Positions 45,385-54,071 of a stretch of 64,000 nucleotides of DNA are shown here, piece after piece (the first letter of the stretch is position 1; each line of letters starts with the position of its first letter). This DNA comes from Parashewanella tropica (lineage in GTDB: Bacteria; Pseudomonadota; Gammaproteobacteria; Enterobacterales; Shewanellaceae). The stretch lies in the NCBI RefSeq assembly GCF_004358445.1, contig NZ_CP037951.1:3421001-3485000 (forward strand), read 5' to 3'. The notes beneath the pieces are model-generated. The model had not been told where the DNA came from and did no database searches. It saw nothing but the letters and a program-made list of their open reading frames with translations. A program made the position numbers and the translations under genes.

Positions 45385-46284
45385 CTATTGCGCTGATTCC
45401 CAAAGACTAATAGGTTGTTGCAGTTGTGAACTTAGCTGTTTGATAGCAATGCCTTTGGCTTTTTGTATCGATTTTGCTTTAGCCATCACTTCAAATTGAT
45501 AAGTTTTAATGGGTAAAAATGGATCGGACGCTTGCATAAATTGAATGATGAATGAGGCTTTGGCATGCTTGTATCCATGAGCGGTTGCATGCTTCCATTG
45601 TATGTTTGGCCTTATCCAAATTTCGTGGTTACCACCACAAGGTAACTGACGCTCAATATGAGTTTGAAACTGGGCCGTTTCTGAATCAGTCACGACGCGA
45701 CAACTTAAATTGCGCCATACTCGATTAAACTGTTGAGTCACTTTTGCTAGCAAGATTCGATATGTCGATTGTGAACCTGAAAGCATTTGGTATATATCAA
45801 CAAGATCAGCATGCCTTGCTAATTTACCCTGATTTTCAACAACCCAAACAAACTGCTGTTCAATATGAGATTCTGGGACAGATAAATGTTTGAGGTTTAC
45901 AAGCTCAGAGTCGATAACTTGAATTAATCTACGCTTCTTGATACCGATTTGTACCGCAAACTGGTTTCGTTTTGTCGATGAATTTAACGACTCAATTCCG
46001 ACTAACTTAAAAGGTAAAGTTTTAGTTTGAGTACGCTGAGTAAACTGGTTGGTCGTTTGCTGGTTATTTTTTTCTAACCATTGAGAAGTGTTAGTATTAA
46101 CTTGTACGAGTAATTGCGCAGTGATCTCTGCCAAGGCTGCATTTTCAGCCTCAGCACGAGAAGCTCCAACACCCACACCTGTTATATACTCAGGCTTGGC
46201 TGAATTAGTTGTCACCCATTCAGGCCAAGCCCAAGAAGAATGTGAGCAAAGGAAAAGAGCAATACCAAATAGGTATTTACTCAT
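45385..46284 (-). CDS. Exported LPP20-domain protein (envelope operon)
   Basis: A 299-residue exported protein (signal MSKYLFGIALFLCSHSSWA). The mature N-terminus WPEWVTTNSAKPEYITGVGV, GASRAEAENAALAEITAQLL is a textbook LPP20 module (PxWV...Y-x-x-G-x-G-x-x-x-x...A...A-x-x-x-I). The rest is mixed alpha/beta with SLWESAQ at the end. LPP20 and FlgP/FlgT relatives build outer-membrane-associated rings or coats. The ATG overlaps the preceding lipoprotein stop by one base. Confidence 0.72.
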   Translation of the reverse strand: MSKYLFGIALFLCSHSSWAWPEWVTTNSAKPEYITGVGVGASRAEAENAALAEITAQLLVQVNTNTSQWLEKNNQQTTNQFTQRTQTKTLPFKLVGIESLNSSTKRNQFAVQIGIKKRRLIQVIDSELVNLKHLSVPESHIEQQFVWVVENQGKLARHADLVDIYQMLSGSQSTYRILLAKVTQQFNRVWRNLSCRVVTDSETAQFQTHIERQLPCGGNHEIWIRPNIQWKHATAHGYKHAKASFIIQFMQASDPFLPIKTYQFEVMAKAKSIQKAKGIAIKQLSSQLQQPISLWESAQ

Positions 46285-46997
46285 TACAGTTTTTTGCCTC
46301 TTGACTCATGCTCAGCTTGCAAAGCCTCGATGGCTTTTACAATATCTTGCTCTGTTGAGATGATTTTGTTCGCATCCATCGCGAGAGATAACTGATCTTT
46401 TGCTTTTAACAGCGCACTACCTAAGTCTTTTGAGTCGTCTTTCTTTTTGTCATCTGAGGTGAATGATGAAAATAAAGAACCTGCAGCTCTAAGGGCCGTT
46501 GCCTTAGCCACTTCAGTTCCATGCTGAGATAAGATAATGGCAGACTGTGCAACTTCTTTGGTGATTTCCAAACCAAGCTCAACATTTGAGTCGAAAACTT
46601 TTTCGCTCGCTTGTTGATATAGCGCGATTTTATGACCGATTTTCTCATCGTCAGTTTTTGCACCTGCATCAAATTCCGCAATGGCTTGAGCAAGCTCTTC
46701 TTTGTTTTTATCTTTATTAACAAAAAGGAAAGACTGCACATCACGATATGTTTCTGACTGATGATAATACTCTTTCATCACATTACGCTGACGTTTCAAA
46801 ATAGCCGCAGACAAATTCAAAAACTCATCCACACCTGGCTGGATTTTTACTTTTTCGTATCCAAGCTCATCCATTTTGACGGTTAGAGCTGAAATAGCTT
46901 TACTTCTATCGTGGGAACCAGCGGTTTCATCTGAAGTAGATGCACAACCCATAATAAGAGTGGAAGAGAGAATTGAGGCAAGTAGCGCTTTTTTCAT
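46284..46997 (-). CDS. Lipoprotein, first gene of the envelope operon
   Basis: About 237 residues. The start ATG at 46997 follows AAGGAATTAAATCG and gives a lipoprotein signal MKKALLASILSSTLIMGC; an in-frame upstream ATG at 47048 would add 17 residues before it. The mature protein is helical, charged and partly coiled coil (ITKEVAQSAIILSQHGTEVA; DKKKDDSKDLGSALLKAKDQ). No family is recognised. The operon continues without a gap above 10 bases through eight genes to 38994. The 347-base region upstream also serves the divergent sigma-factor gene. Confidence 0.7.
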   Translation of the reverse strand: MKKALLASILSSTLIMGCASTSDETAGSHDRSKAISALTVKMDELGYEKVKIQPGVDEFLNLSAAILKRQRNVMKEYYHQSETYRDVQSFLFVNKDKNKEELAQAIAEFDAGAKTDDEKIGHKIALYQQASEKVFDSNVELGLEITKEVAQSAIILSQHGTEVAKATALRAAGSLFSSFTSDDKKKDDSKDLGSALLKAKDQLSLAMDANKIISTEQDIVKAIEALQAEHESRGKKL

Positions 46998-47343
46998 CGA
47001 TTTAATTCCTTGTAAATAGCAGGACAAATAAGCAATGGAATTCATCACATTGACTCACTTTGTTGCTCACTCATCCTTGAACTTCTTCAATTTATATTAT
47101 TTTTATTTATTAACAAGTGGTTTCAATAGAGCAAGAACTCAACTGAGCATTTTTTATACGAAACAGTATCTTAATGCCACTTTAGAATGAGTAAAAGACT
47201 CTACGAAGTTTCATTGAGTACTGTAATAAATTACAGCTTAAAGAATGGTCATTAAACTAATATGACATAATGTGATGCCAGATCTACTCGTCTTTTTAAA
47301 AATAAAAGCGTCTTATAAATGTAAAGCAGTACAAAGGTCAAAA
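46998..47343. other. Divergent intergenic region between the envelope operon and sigZ
   Basis: About 346 bases with no gene. It is AT-rich and contains the palindrome at 47221-47236. I see no clear sigma-70 promoter on either strand. Because the flanking genes are an extracytoplasmic-type sigma factor and an exported-protein operon, this is where an autoregulated sigma-factor promoter would be expected. Confidence 0.4.
47221..47236 (+). promoter_or_regulatory. 16-bp palindrome upstream of sigZ
   Basis: CTGTAAT and ATTACAG are perfect 7-bp arms around AA, 108 bases before the sigZ ATG. It is a candidate operator for the sigma gene or the divergent operon; the regulator is unknown. Confidence 0.35.
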
Positions 47344-47904
47344 ATGAACATTGAACAAATTTGGCAGCAATATCACTCGAGCTTATACCAGTTTTTGTTA
47401 TCTAAAGTTTCTTCACCAGAAGAGGCTGAGGATATTCTGCAAGATGTAATAATTAAAAGCCTTAAATCCATTAACCAATTGCAAGATTCCACTAAATTAA
47501 AAAGTTGGCTATTTCAAATCGCTAAAAACAGTGTAATGGATTTCTACCGCAGTAAAGCACGCAACAACATTAACAATACAGACTTGACTGAAGTGGACGT
47601 AAAAAAAGAGTGGAATACAAACGAGAGCAATATCTATACTGAGTTAGAGCATTGTATTCAACCTTTTGTTCAGGCGCTTCCTGAAGCTCAACAAAAGATG
47701 TTGATTGAGATTGATCTAAATGGCCTGTCGCAAAAAACATTTGCCGAGCAACATCAATTGCCATACTCAACCCTAAAATCACAACTCAAGCAAAGCCGAA
47801 TAGCGTTAAAAAGGCTGTTCTCACAATGCTGTCAGTTTGAAGCGAATGATAAAGGTGAGCTAATCGACTTTACCCATCGTCAATCTAATTGCTCAGATTG
47901 TTAA
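47344..47904 (+). CDS. sigZ: RNA polymerase sigma factor, SigZ-like (ECF type)
   Basis: 186 residues from the ATG at 47344, which follows AAAGGTC; longer in-frame starts at 47272 lack a site. Region 2 is clear: YQFLLSKVSSPEEAEDILQDVIIKSLKSINQLQDSTKLKSWLF (short form: SPEEAEDILQDV, LKSWLFQIAKNSVMDFYR). Region 4 is LPEAQQKMLIEIDLNGLSQKTFAEQHQLPYSTLKSQLKQSR (short: LSQKTFAEQHQLPYSTLKS). The C-terminal CCQFEANDKGELIDF...CSDC cysteine tail is typical of SigZ-like factors. No anti-sigma gene adjoins it. The divergent envelope operon is the obvious candidate target; that link is inference. Confidence 0.85.
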   Translation: MNIEQIWQQYHSSLYQFLLSKVSSPEEAEDILQDVIIKSLKSINQLQDSTKLKSWLFQIAKNSVMDFYRSKARNNINNTDLTEVDVKKEWNTNESNIYTELEHCIQPFVQALPEAQQKMLIEIDLNGLSQKTFAEQHQLPYSTLKSQLKQSRIALKRLFSQCCQFEANDKGELIDFTHRQSNCSDC

Positions 47905-48058
47905 ACTCTATCTTTTATCCATTTCAGTATTTTCTCTTGGTATACCTTGAACTCAATAAATTGAACCTATCCTGACTAGTCTTTCATCTATTTTGATGTT
48001 TGATATTAAATCCTGATATTGATGCATTCACTGAAAAATACAAAGATGAGTTTATGTT

Positions 48059-48892
48059 ATGTTTGAAGCAACTTTCGACCCATCTAAGTCACCAGTTTTA
48101 ATAGGTTTTTTAACAAAGGCAATACAAAGTACAGAAAGTGATACTATTTACTCTGGCTTGTTTAGAATTGCTGGATTTAATTTCAAAGTCACATTTGATC
48201 AAGGTGGAGCAGCAATTTCTGTTGTTTCGAGCTTTTTTGTTATTGACGAAACGTCACACGCTCCCAAGCAAACCAAGGAAAACCCTGACACAGTATCTGG
48301 AGAAGTGGAACAGCAGTACTCAAGAAAATTAAAGCAGTTTTGTTATTCCGATATAATAGAGGGAGCTAAAAAAAAGGGGCGTATTCGAACTGACACAAAC
48401 ACTACGCCTGCCGTTAACTTTCTTGAAGAAGCAAGATGGGGTTTGAAAAACTCAAAGTTCCCTAAGCCATCTGACTCGGGTGCAAGGCGACCAAAATTCC
48501 CCATTAATAAAGCAGAAAGAACAACATCACCTTATCCTTTGCTTAACGACGACAAACCTACCTCGACCGTTCCGTTAAGCTCATCAGCTGACCTCCTGCA
48601 AGGACACAAACTACCTGAACAGGCAAGCACGCAAGAAATTGAAACCATTAGTCAATATACCCAGCAGTTATCACGACAAGCTTCAACGCCAGAAGAAACA
48701 CCCAATCTTGTTTTCCCCTCTCCTATTACACTTCAGCCCAATCAAAAATCAGCTCCAAGTAAAGTCGCTTCACCACACCCAAGCGGTGTTAAAACAATGT
48801 TGACTGAACAGCAAAAACAACAATTAGAAAAGATTAAACTTCGAGAAAGCACCCCCTCCGCTCAACAGCAAATGAAAAGAACCTTACTTTAA
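48059..48892 (+). CDS. Orphan 277-residue protein, beta-rich N-terminus and disordered tail
   Basis: Not recognised. Residues 1-65 are beta-rich (TIYSGLFRIAGFNFKVTFDQ, GGAAISVVSSFFVID) and loosely align with VTVKGLVFDECFRVTILDQG of the orphan at 15268-16827. Residues about 65-277 are polar and low-complexity, with many S, P, K, Q and T (TTSPYPLLNDDKPTSTVPLS; SPHPSGVKTML), and probably disordered. No signal peptide or membrane helix. The ribosome site is weak and two ATGs adjoin. It is a single gene between sigZ and an isomerase on the opposite strand. It belongs to the same style of orphan as others in this window; function is unknown. Confidence 0.5.
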   Translation: MFEATFDPSKSPVLIGFLTKAIQSTESDTIYSGLFRIAGFNFKVTFDQGGAAISVVSSFFVIDETSHAPKQTKENPDTVSGEVEQQYSRKLKQFCYSDIIEGAKKKGRIRTDTNTTPAVNFLEEARWGLKNSKFPKPSDSGARRPKFPINKAERTTSPYPLLNDDKPTSTVPLSSSADLLQGHKLPEQASTQEIETISQYTQQLSRQASTPEETPNLVFPSPITLQPNQKSAPSKVASPHPSGVKTMLTEQQKQQLEKIKLRESTPSAQQQMKRTLL

Positions 48893-48938
48893 CACCCAAA
48901 AACGGCTTAATAACCTACATCAAATGCAAAGTTAAGTT

Positions 48939-49268
48939 TCACGTTAAAGCCCTCTTATAACTCTCACGGTCGATATCGACCACTTCTACGGTAATGGAAA
49001 CATCATCGTAACTCAGCGCCGACAATTGGTTTAGGACTTTTTCTGAAAGATCCAGCTTTTGTTCTTGGGTTCTTCCTGAAAGAATTTTTAAGGTCACGTG
49101 GATAAACGCAGAACGCTTAAAGCCCACTTGATAAAATTGATAAGGTAAAGCTCGCACTTTAATCGCTTTACTTTCAAACAGGCGTGAACTTAATGCGCCT
49201 TTAAATACCGCTTCCATTAATACATCAGCGTTAAACTCATTAGAGTGTTCAATAATACAATGAGGCAC
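48939..49268 (-). CDS. 5-carboxymethyl-2-hydroxymuconate Delta-isomerase-like protein
   Basis: A 109-residue protein of the tautomerase-superfamily CHMI family. It starts MPHCIIEHSNEF, with the catalytic Pro1 exposed after Met removal, and has the family elements FESKAIKVRALPYQFYQVGF, FIHVTLKILSGRTQEQKLDL, LSEKVLN and VSITVEVVDIDRESYKR. Relatives isomerise hydroxymuconates in homoprotocatechuate breakdown. No other gene of that pathway is here, so the true role may differ. It lies 15 bases after the M50 protease gene. Confidence 0.88.
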   Translation of the reverse strand: MPHCIIEHSNEFNADVLMEAVFKGALSSRLFESKAIKVRALPYQFYQVGFKRSAFIHVTLKILSGRTQEQKLDLSEKVLNQLSALSYDDVSITVEVVDIDRESYKRALT

Positions 49269-49283
49269 AAGACTTCCCTATTA

Positions 49284-50399
49284 TCATGATTGTAAGATCT
49301 TCATCGGTAACGACAATAATGGATCACCACTTTTCGCCGTAAGCCAGATCACCGCCATTAATCCAGCTACCGTTAAGGCGTACCAGACAAAAGAGAAAAT
49401 CTGTCCGTATCTATCTAAGGGTAAGAGGTGAGTGTGATGTCGACTTCGCCATTCTAAAATTATCTCAATCGAGCCTATCGCAAGTAAGAAACCAAACAAG
49501 GTCATGCCAAAATAGTAGCTAATGGCAACACCAAATACCGCACCTGCAATACAAATGATCAAGCCCACTGCGCTGTTCATTGAAAAGCTGACGCTTTTAA
49601 TTAAGTGTCCGCCATCAAGTGGCAGAATGGGTAACATTTGGAATAAATTGATCAAAGCACTGAGAGACGCCAAACCAGCAAACAGCATGTTATCCGTGAT
49701 CCAAAATGCAATAAGGCACACCCAAGCCATAATCATCCCAAAGGTCGGCCCCATTATGGAGATCACTACATCTTGCCAACGAGTATTTATCTTCTGATCA
49801 GTAAGTGCCAATCCCCCCATAAATGGGATCAGATAAAAGCCTTTGGTTTTCATACCAAAGTACTTCATGGCTTTTACATGGCCGTATTCATGCACCACCA
49901 GCACCGCTATTAACGCAAGAGCAAATTGGAATGAAAATAACCACGAATAGGCCGCTAAGCTGGCTCCCGCCAATACCACTTTAATGACCTTAGCACTTTT
50001 AAGTAATTTAAAACCTAAAGAAACTAAGCCTAACACTCCCGGTTTTCTGGCTTCTTGTTTCGAAGTTTCTACAGGCGTTTGTTGTTCTATATCCTTAGTA
50101 TTACGCTGCCCATCGGTTAGCGTTTGCCCATCCACTTGCAGTTGATAATCTAATTCAAAGGGTTGCCACTTTAGGTCAATGTCCAACTTAACTTTGATGG
50201 TTTGGGGCTCAGGTTCGGCATCTTGTTCCACTTGCGGTTGGGTACTTAGCTCAAACTCATGGCTAAATTGCCCCTCGTAATTTTCACTTGCTGGGCATCC
50301 AGCAACAGGGGTATTGTCCCAATACAGCTGTTGCCAGCCCGCCAACGAAGCCTCTAAGCGTAGCTTTTTCCCCAAACAGTCAATGTTTAATATTTCCAT
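49284..50399 (-). CDS. M50-family (site-2) membrane metalloprotease
   Basis: A 371-residue protein. Residues 1-125 are a soluble, acidic, beta-rich domain. From about residue 130 there are six to seven membrane helices with the zinc-protease motif HEYGH (VLVVHEYGHVKAMKYFGMKT) and, further on, LPILPLDGGHLIKSV, the LDG motif that supplies the third zinc ligand. GFYLIPFMGGLALTDQ is also typical of the family. It could cleave membrane regulators inside the bilayer. No substrate is suggested by the neighbours. The start overlaps the rsmC stop by one base. Confidence 0.88.
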   Translation of the reverse strand: MEILNIDCLGKKLRLEASLAGWQQLYWDNTPVAGCPASENYEGQFSHEFELSTQPQVEQDAEPEPQTIKVKLDIDLKWQPFELDYQLQVDGQTLTDGQRNTKDIEQQTPVETSKQEARKPGVLGLVSLGFKLLKSAKVIKVVLAGASLAAYSWLFSFQFALALIAVLVVHEYGHVKAMKYFGMKTKGFYLIPFMGGLALTDQKINTRWQDVVISIMGPTFGMIMAWVCLIAFWITDNMLFAGLASLSALINLFQMLPILPLDGGHLIKSVSFSMNSAVGLIICIAGAVFGVAISYYFGMTLFGFLLAIGSIEIILEWRSRHHTHLLPLDRYGQIFSFVWYALTVAGLMAVIWLTAKSGDPLLSLPMKILQS

Positions 50400-51418
50400 T
50401 AGTTTTGATAGACCTTGTATTTGTTATTTTCAGCCGCGGTATTCACTTTACCAAAGTGTTGCTGCAACGCATCTGAGTATGGAAGATGGCGATTAGCCAC
50501 GATTAAGAATACACCTCCTGCAGTTAATGCATTGGCACTGTCTTTCACAAATCGCTCTGCAATGTCCGTCGTCGACACTAAGCCATCATGAAAAGGAGGA
50601 TTAGAGACGATGCCATCTAATTCCCCTTCCACTTGTGCTAAACCGTCTGATGGATAAACTTTTGCACTCAGATTATTGGCTTTTAACGTCAATTCACATG
50701 ACAACAAAGCCATGGCATTAATGTCCACACATTCCAATTGCAATTCGGGCTGAGCTTTAAGTAAAGCTGCGGTGATCACGCCTGCGCCACAACCAAAATC
50801 TAAAACTCGACCGTGAAATTCAGTCATGTTTTCTAATAGTAATGCCGTGCCTGCATCCAGTTGTTTTTGGCTAAACACCCCGACCATATTACAGATGGTC
50901 ACTTCGCCCTGTGGTGTTGGTAGCACATACTGATTACACCATTCCTGTACGGAAAACTCAGAAGTACTTTCCAGCAATTCGCTCGTATAGAGTAAACAAT
51001 GACGAGCATTATCAAGCTTGTTGGCTTTAGAAAAGAAATTTGGCAAAGTTTTTGGTGCGGATTTAATACCACCTTTGTTTTCACCGACAAGGAATAAACT
51101 GCCACCGACTGCCAGATATTGAGCAGCCAGTTGATATAAATAACCCGCTAATGGCTTGGCTTTAGGAAAGTAAATGATAACGCTATCAAAGGTCTGAACC
51201 TCTGGTAACTGATGACCAAATTTTACCGACAACTTATCATTTTGATGTGGCTTAAGTTGCTGGTAGTGGTTGTAGTCCAAAGCCAAAGCCGTTACCGAAT
51301 CAGCAGAATCCAATAACTCTTTTGCTAAATGATCGGCTTCAATATTGAGTAACAATACCCGTTGCTGTGAAAAATAATCTTGATTTCGAAGCACTAATTG
51401 CGATGGGTTGGTTAACAC
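50399..51418 (-). CDS. rsmC: 16S rRNA m2G1207 methyltransferase
   Basis: A 339-residue two-domain methyltransferase. The N-terminal pseudo-enzyme half carries [18 protein letters not shown]. The C-terminal catalytic half has [20 protein letters not shown] (SAM motif) and [20 protein letters not shown] (NPPF motif), as in E. coli RsmC. It methylates guanine 1207 of 16S rRNA in the small subunit. It is first in a probable rsmC-M50-CHMI transcription unit. Confidence 0.95.
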   Translation of the reverse strand: MLTNPSQLVLRNQDYFSQQRVLLLNIEADHLAKELLDSADSVTALALDYNHYQQLKPHQNDKLSVKFGHQLPEVQTFDSVIIYFPKAKPLAGYLYQLAAQYLAVGGSLFLVGENKGGIKSAPKTLPNFFSKANKLDNARHCLLYTSELLESTSEFSVQEWCNQYVLPTPQGEVTICNMVGVFSQKQLDAGTALLLENMTEFHGRVLDFGCGAGVITAALLKAQPELQLECVDINAMALLSCELTLKANNLSAKVYPSDGLAQVEGELDGIVSNPPFHDGLVSTTDIAERFVKDSANALTAGGVFLIVANRHLPYSDALQQHFGKVNTAAENNKYKVYQN

Positions 51419-51446
51419 TGTTTATTCCATTTAATAATTTTTCAAA

Positions 51447-51490
51447 GAAAAAAGAAGTGAGTTACAGGCAATATGTAATTCACTTCTTTT
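51447..51490 (-). terminator. Rho-independent terminator between the GGDEF-like gene and rsmC
   Basis: On the minus strand AAAAGAAGTGA and TCACTTCTTTT form an 11-bp stem around a 19-nt loop, followed by more Ts. It lies 19 bases after the stop of the GGDEF-like gene, so rsmC needs its own promoter. Confidence 0.75.
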
Positions 51491-51508
51491 CTATATACAA
51501 GCATTGTA

Positions 51509-53761
51509 TCAAGACTCTTCACCCGGTACATCAAAGCGGGTAAAAGCTTGACAGATATTCTGTTCGGCATTTTGTTTTGCGCGTTGCAAGGCGATTTCAG
51601 CATTATCCATAAAGGTCTTTAGGGACTGACCTTGATGGTATGAAACAATACCAATACTGATCCCTTCTGATAGACCAATTTCATCAAGACGATTATAAAT
51701 TTCAACGGCAAATTGATGCGCTTCGTCTGAGCTGGTATTGGGCAGCATAACCATTAGCTTACCCAATTGATATAAAGCCAATTGATACGCTTTTGGTAGC
51801 TCAAGTAATAGCCTAACCTCAATATCGTGTTGACGCTTTTCAAGCTTTTCTATGTCACTCATATGACTAAATACGCCAACAGGGGTGATATCTAACAACA
51901 TCATACTGGCATATAAGCGTTTGTTTTCATCGAGACTAGAGAAATAGCTTTCGACTTCTTCATAACCGGTCAAAATTCGGCTGCGATGGGGGATCTTTTT
52001 TTCTTTTTCAACTACGAACGAACTTATCGACGGAATGAAGCTACAAACAAACAAGTCGAGCTCGTGCGAGTCGGCATCAGCATGGTCGATAACCACATCA
52101 AAACATACTTGTTGGCCATTATAAAAATATTGAGTATTGCCTCGCCACAGCCCTTTTAACGCCAGTTGTTGCTGAATATGACCCCACTGCTTTTCAATTT
52201 CACCCCCCAATAAATAGGTTAAGCTGTCTGAGCTAGACTTGAGCTTAAATGCTTGATCAAACTGACTATTCGATTTTTGGATCCGACCTTGAATATCAAC
52301 GAGCACTACAGGAATTGCAGTTTCACTTATTTGATAGTACAGAGCCGCTTGTTCTTGTAATTTCCTAGATTCGGTAATGTCACAAATACTGATCAGGAGG
52401 TATTCATCTTTCACTGCATTAGCGCTCTGTATCAAAGGCAATGAAGAAAAGGTCACTGTTAGTACCCCTAAATCAGCATGACGAAGATCTAACTCCTGCT
52501 GATGCTGCCCGTTCTCTTGATAAGATTTGATGACCTGAAGATATTGTTGGTGTTCCCACTGAAAAATTCGCATAACATTGCGATCGGTTAACTCTTCTTT
52601 GACAGTGGATAATAAAGAGGCCGCGGTTGAATTAGACGCAATCACTCGACCATCTTCAGTGGCAATCAGTAACCCTCTATCGTCTTTAAACAACTGATTA
52701 ACCAGCTCCATATTAAAAAATCTGGCGCGTCTTTCTATTGTAAAACGGTGTAATAACACAATAACGCTACTAATAAGCAAGGTCAGCAACACAGCAAAAC
52801 CCACTAAAATGAACTGCCAATGTGCAAACTCTTTTTTAATGTCAGCATCATGAATTTTTGATAAGAAAAAATACGGGTTAGTGCTGGAACTGCTTTCTCC
52901 GAAGTCAACTTTTAAGTACACATAGGTTGAAGCCTTACCATAAAATTCACCAAATTTTTTGATATTAATGGCGTTCCAAAGCTCTGGGTACTGTGTACTC
53001 AGATGCATACTTCTCTCATCGTTAGTCTCTCGTTTGGCACTGGAAAATTTATTACCATCAAACATTCTTCCCTTTGAATCTAATAAAACCAGAGGTGACG
53101 AGCTGCCACCAAAATTGGGTTTAATAGATTGTAAGGTACGATTTATCGAGTTAAAGGTGACAAAGAAACCCACTAATTTTTTTTGTGGGCTCACGACTTT
53201 AATGATTTGAAACTGATAAGGCTCCAACACACCATTAATGGCTATCTGATGGATCTGAGAGGAATACACCTCCCCTTCTCGCAGCAAATACAATTTTGTC
53301 AGCAAAGACTGCGACAAAATAGGCATTATTTTTTGATTTTGTGTAACCAGTCTTCGATACCCAGCCGCATCATAAAACGCGATCGATAAAAGCTCGGGAA
53401 TATCTTCAGTCAAATCCATCCAATGTTTATTCAACTGCTCATGCCTAGTATTACTTGGACTTTGCAAAAAATGAATAAAGGTCTCGCTGGAAGCAAAGGT
53501 TCTAATTCGAAAGTTTTGAAACGCGACTTGATCGGCAAGTAAGGTACTAAAAGTTTGTAGTTCACTGTACCTTTGTGTTGCCCACTCCCTCGTTAATTGC
53601 TTTTGGCCCAAGCTGATTGCAATATTGGTTACGATTATCATTGCAATCAATAACATTACCAATTGGCTGGCTAATGCTAATTTTCGTTTATAGGACCAAT
53701 GTATGCCCTGAGCAGAAAATAAAGGTGCAGAAAATGGGGAAAACGGATTGAGTTTAAACAT
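51509..53761 (-). CDS. Membrane sensor protein with dCACHE-like, PAS and degenerate GGDEF domains
   Basis: About 750 residues: membrane helix (near residues 30-50), a periplasmic sensor domain (about 55-320), a second helix (about 325-350) and two PAS-like domains (about 360-480, with SICDITESRKLQEQA linking to 490-600). It ends in a GGDEF-fold domain. The last has MMLLDITPVGVF, SEGISIGIVSYHQGQSLKTF and NAEIALQRAKQNAEQN as expected. However, the active-site loop reads YQLGKLMVMLPNTSS where GG[DE]EF should be, so cyclase activity is unlikely. The ATG at 53761 is preferred over an in-frame TTG at 53785. Confidence 0.8.
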   Translation of the reverse strand: MFKLNPFSPFSAPLFSAQGIHWSYKRKLALASQLVMLLIAMIIVTNIAISLGQKQLTREWATQRYSELQTFSTLLADQVAFQNFRIRTFASSETFIHFLQSPSNTRHEQLNKHWMDLTEDIPELLSIAFYDAAGYRRLVTQNQKIMPILSQSLLTKLYLLREGEVYSSQIHQIAINGVLEPYQFQIIKVVSPQKKLVGFFVTFNSINRTLQSIKPNFGGSSSPLVLLDSKGRMFDGNKFSSAKRETNDERSMHLSTQYPELWNAINIKKFGEFYGKASTYVYLKVDFGESSSSTNPYFFLSKIHDADIKKEFAHWQFILVGFAVLLTLLISSVIVLLHRFTIERRARFFNMELVNQLFKDDRGLLIATEDGRVIASNSTAASLLSTVKEELTDRNVMRIFQWEHQQYLQVIKSYQENGQHQQELDLRHADLGVLTVTFSSLPLIQSANAVKDEYLLISICDITESRKLQEQAALYYQISETAIPVVLVDIQGRIQKSNSQFDQAFKLKSSSDSLTYLLGGEIEKQWGHIQQQLALKGLWRGNTQYFYNGQQVCFDVVIDHADADSHELDLFVCSFIPSISSFVVEKEKKIPHRSRILTGYEEVESYFSSLDENKRLYASMMLLDITPVGVFSHMSDIEKLEKRQHDIEVRLLLELPKAYQLALYQLGKLMVMLPNTSSDEAHQFAVEIYNRLDEIGLSEGISIGIVSYHQGQSLKTFMDNAEIALQRAKQNAEQNICQAFTRFDVPGEES

Positions 53762-53970
53762 GAAATCATAATGGCATGAATACAAAGTCTAATGTTATAC
53801 CATCAGTAGAGTGATTGTGAACTGATCGAGTTCTGAGATATTCGTTTTTATATCGTATCAGGTATTACTATTTAACCTGAGCTCTGTATAAAAAAATCAG
53901 TAACGTTTTGTTTTTATAGATAAGCGATAAATTCAATCTACAGTGCGGCTAATTTTGTGTAGTTCAAGGC

Positions 53971-54057
53971 AGAACAGTTCGTAATAGCAGGTCTATTTCG
54001 AGCTGTTCTAACACAGAAATACGCATAAGTAGCTGTGCTGTAGAGGTTTGCTTATGC
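53971..54057. repeat. Paired inverted repeats, possible MITE-like or repeat element
   Basis: In the 311-base gap beside the GGDEF-like gene there are two nested pairs: AGAACAG / CTGTTCT (53971-53977 and 54003-54009) and GCATAAG / CTTATGC (54023-54029 and 54051-54057). The lead-in AGTTCAAGGCAGAACAG is reminiscent of GTTCAAGGCGTGAGCAG in the MITE copies. No coding potential is seen. Confidence 0.4.
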
Positions 54058-54071
54058 AGAGTTCAGGTTAT

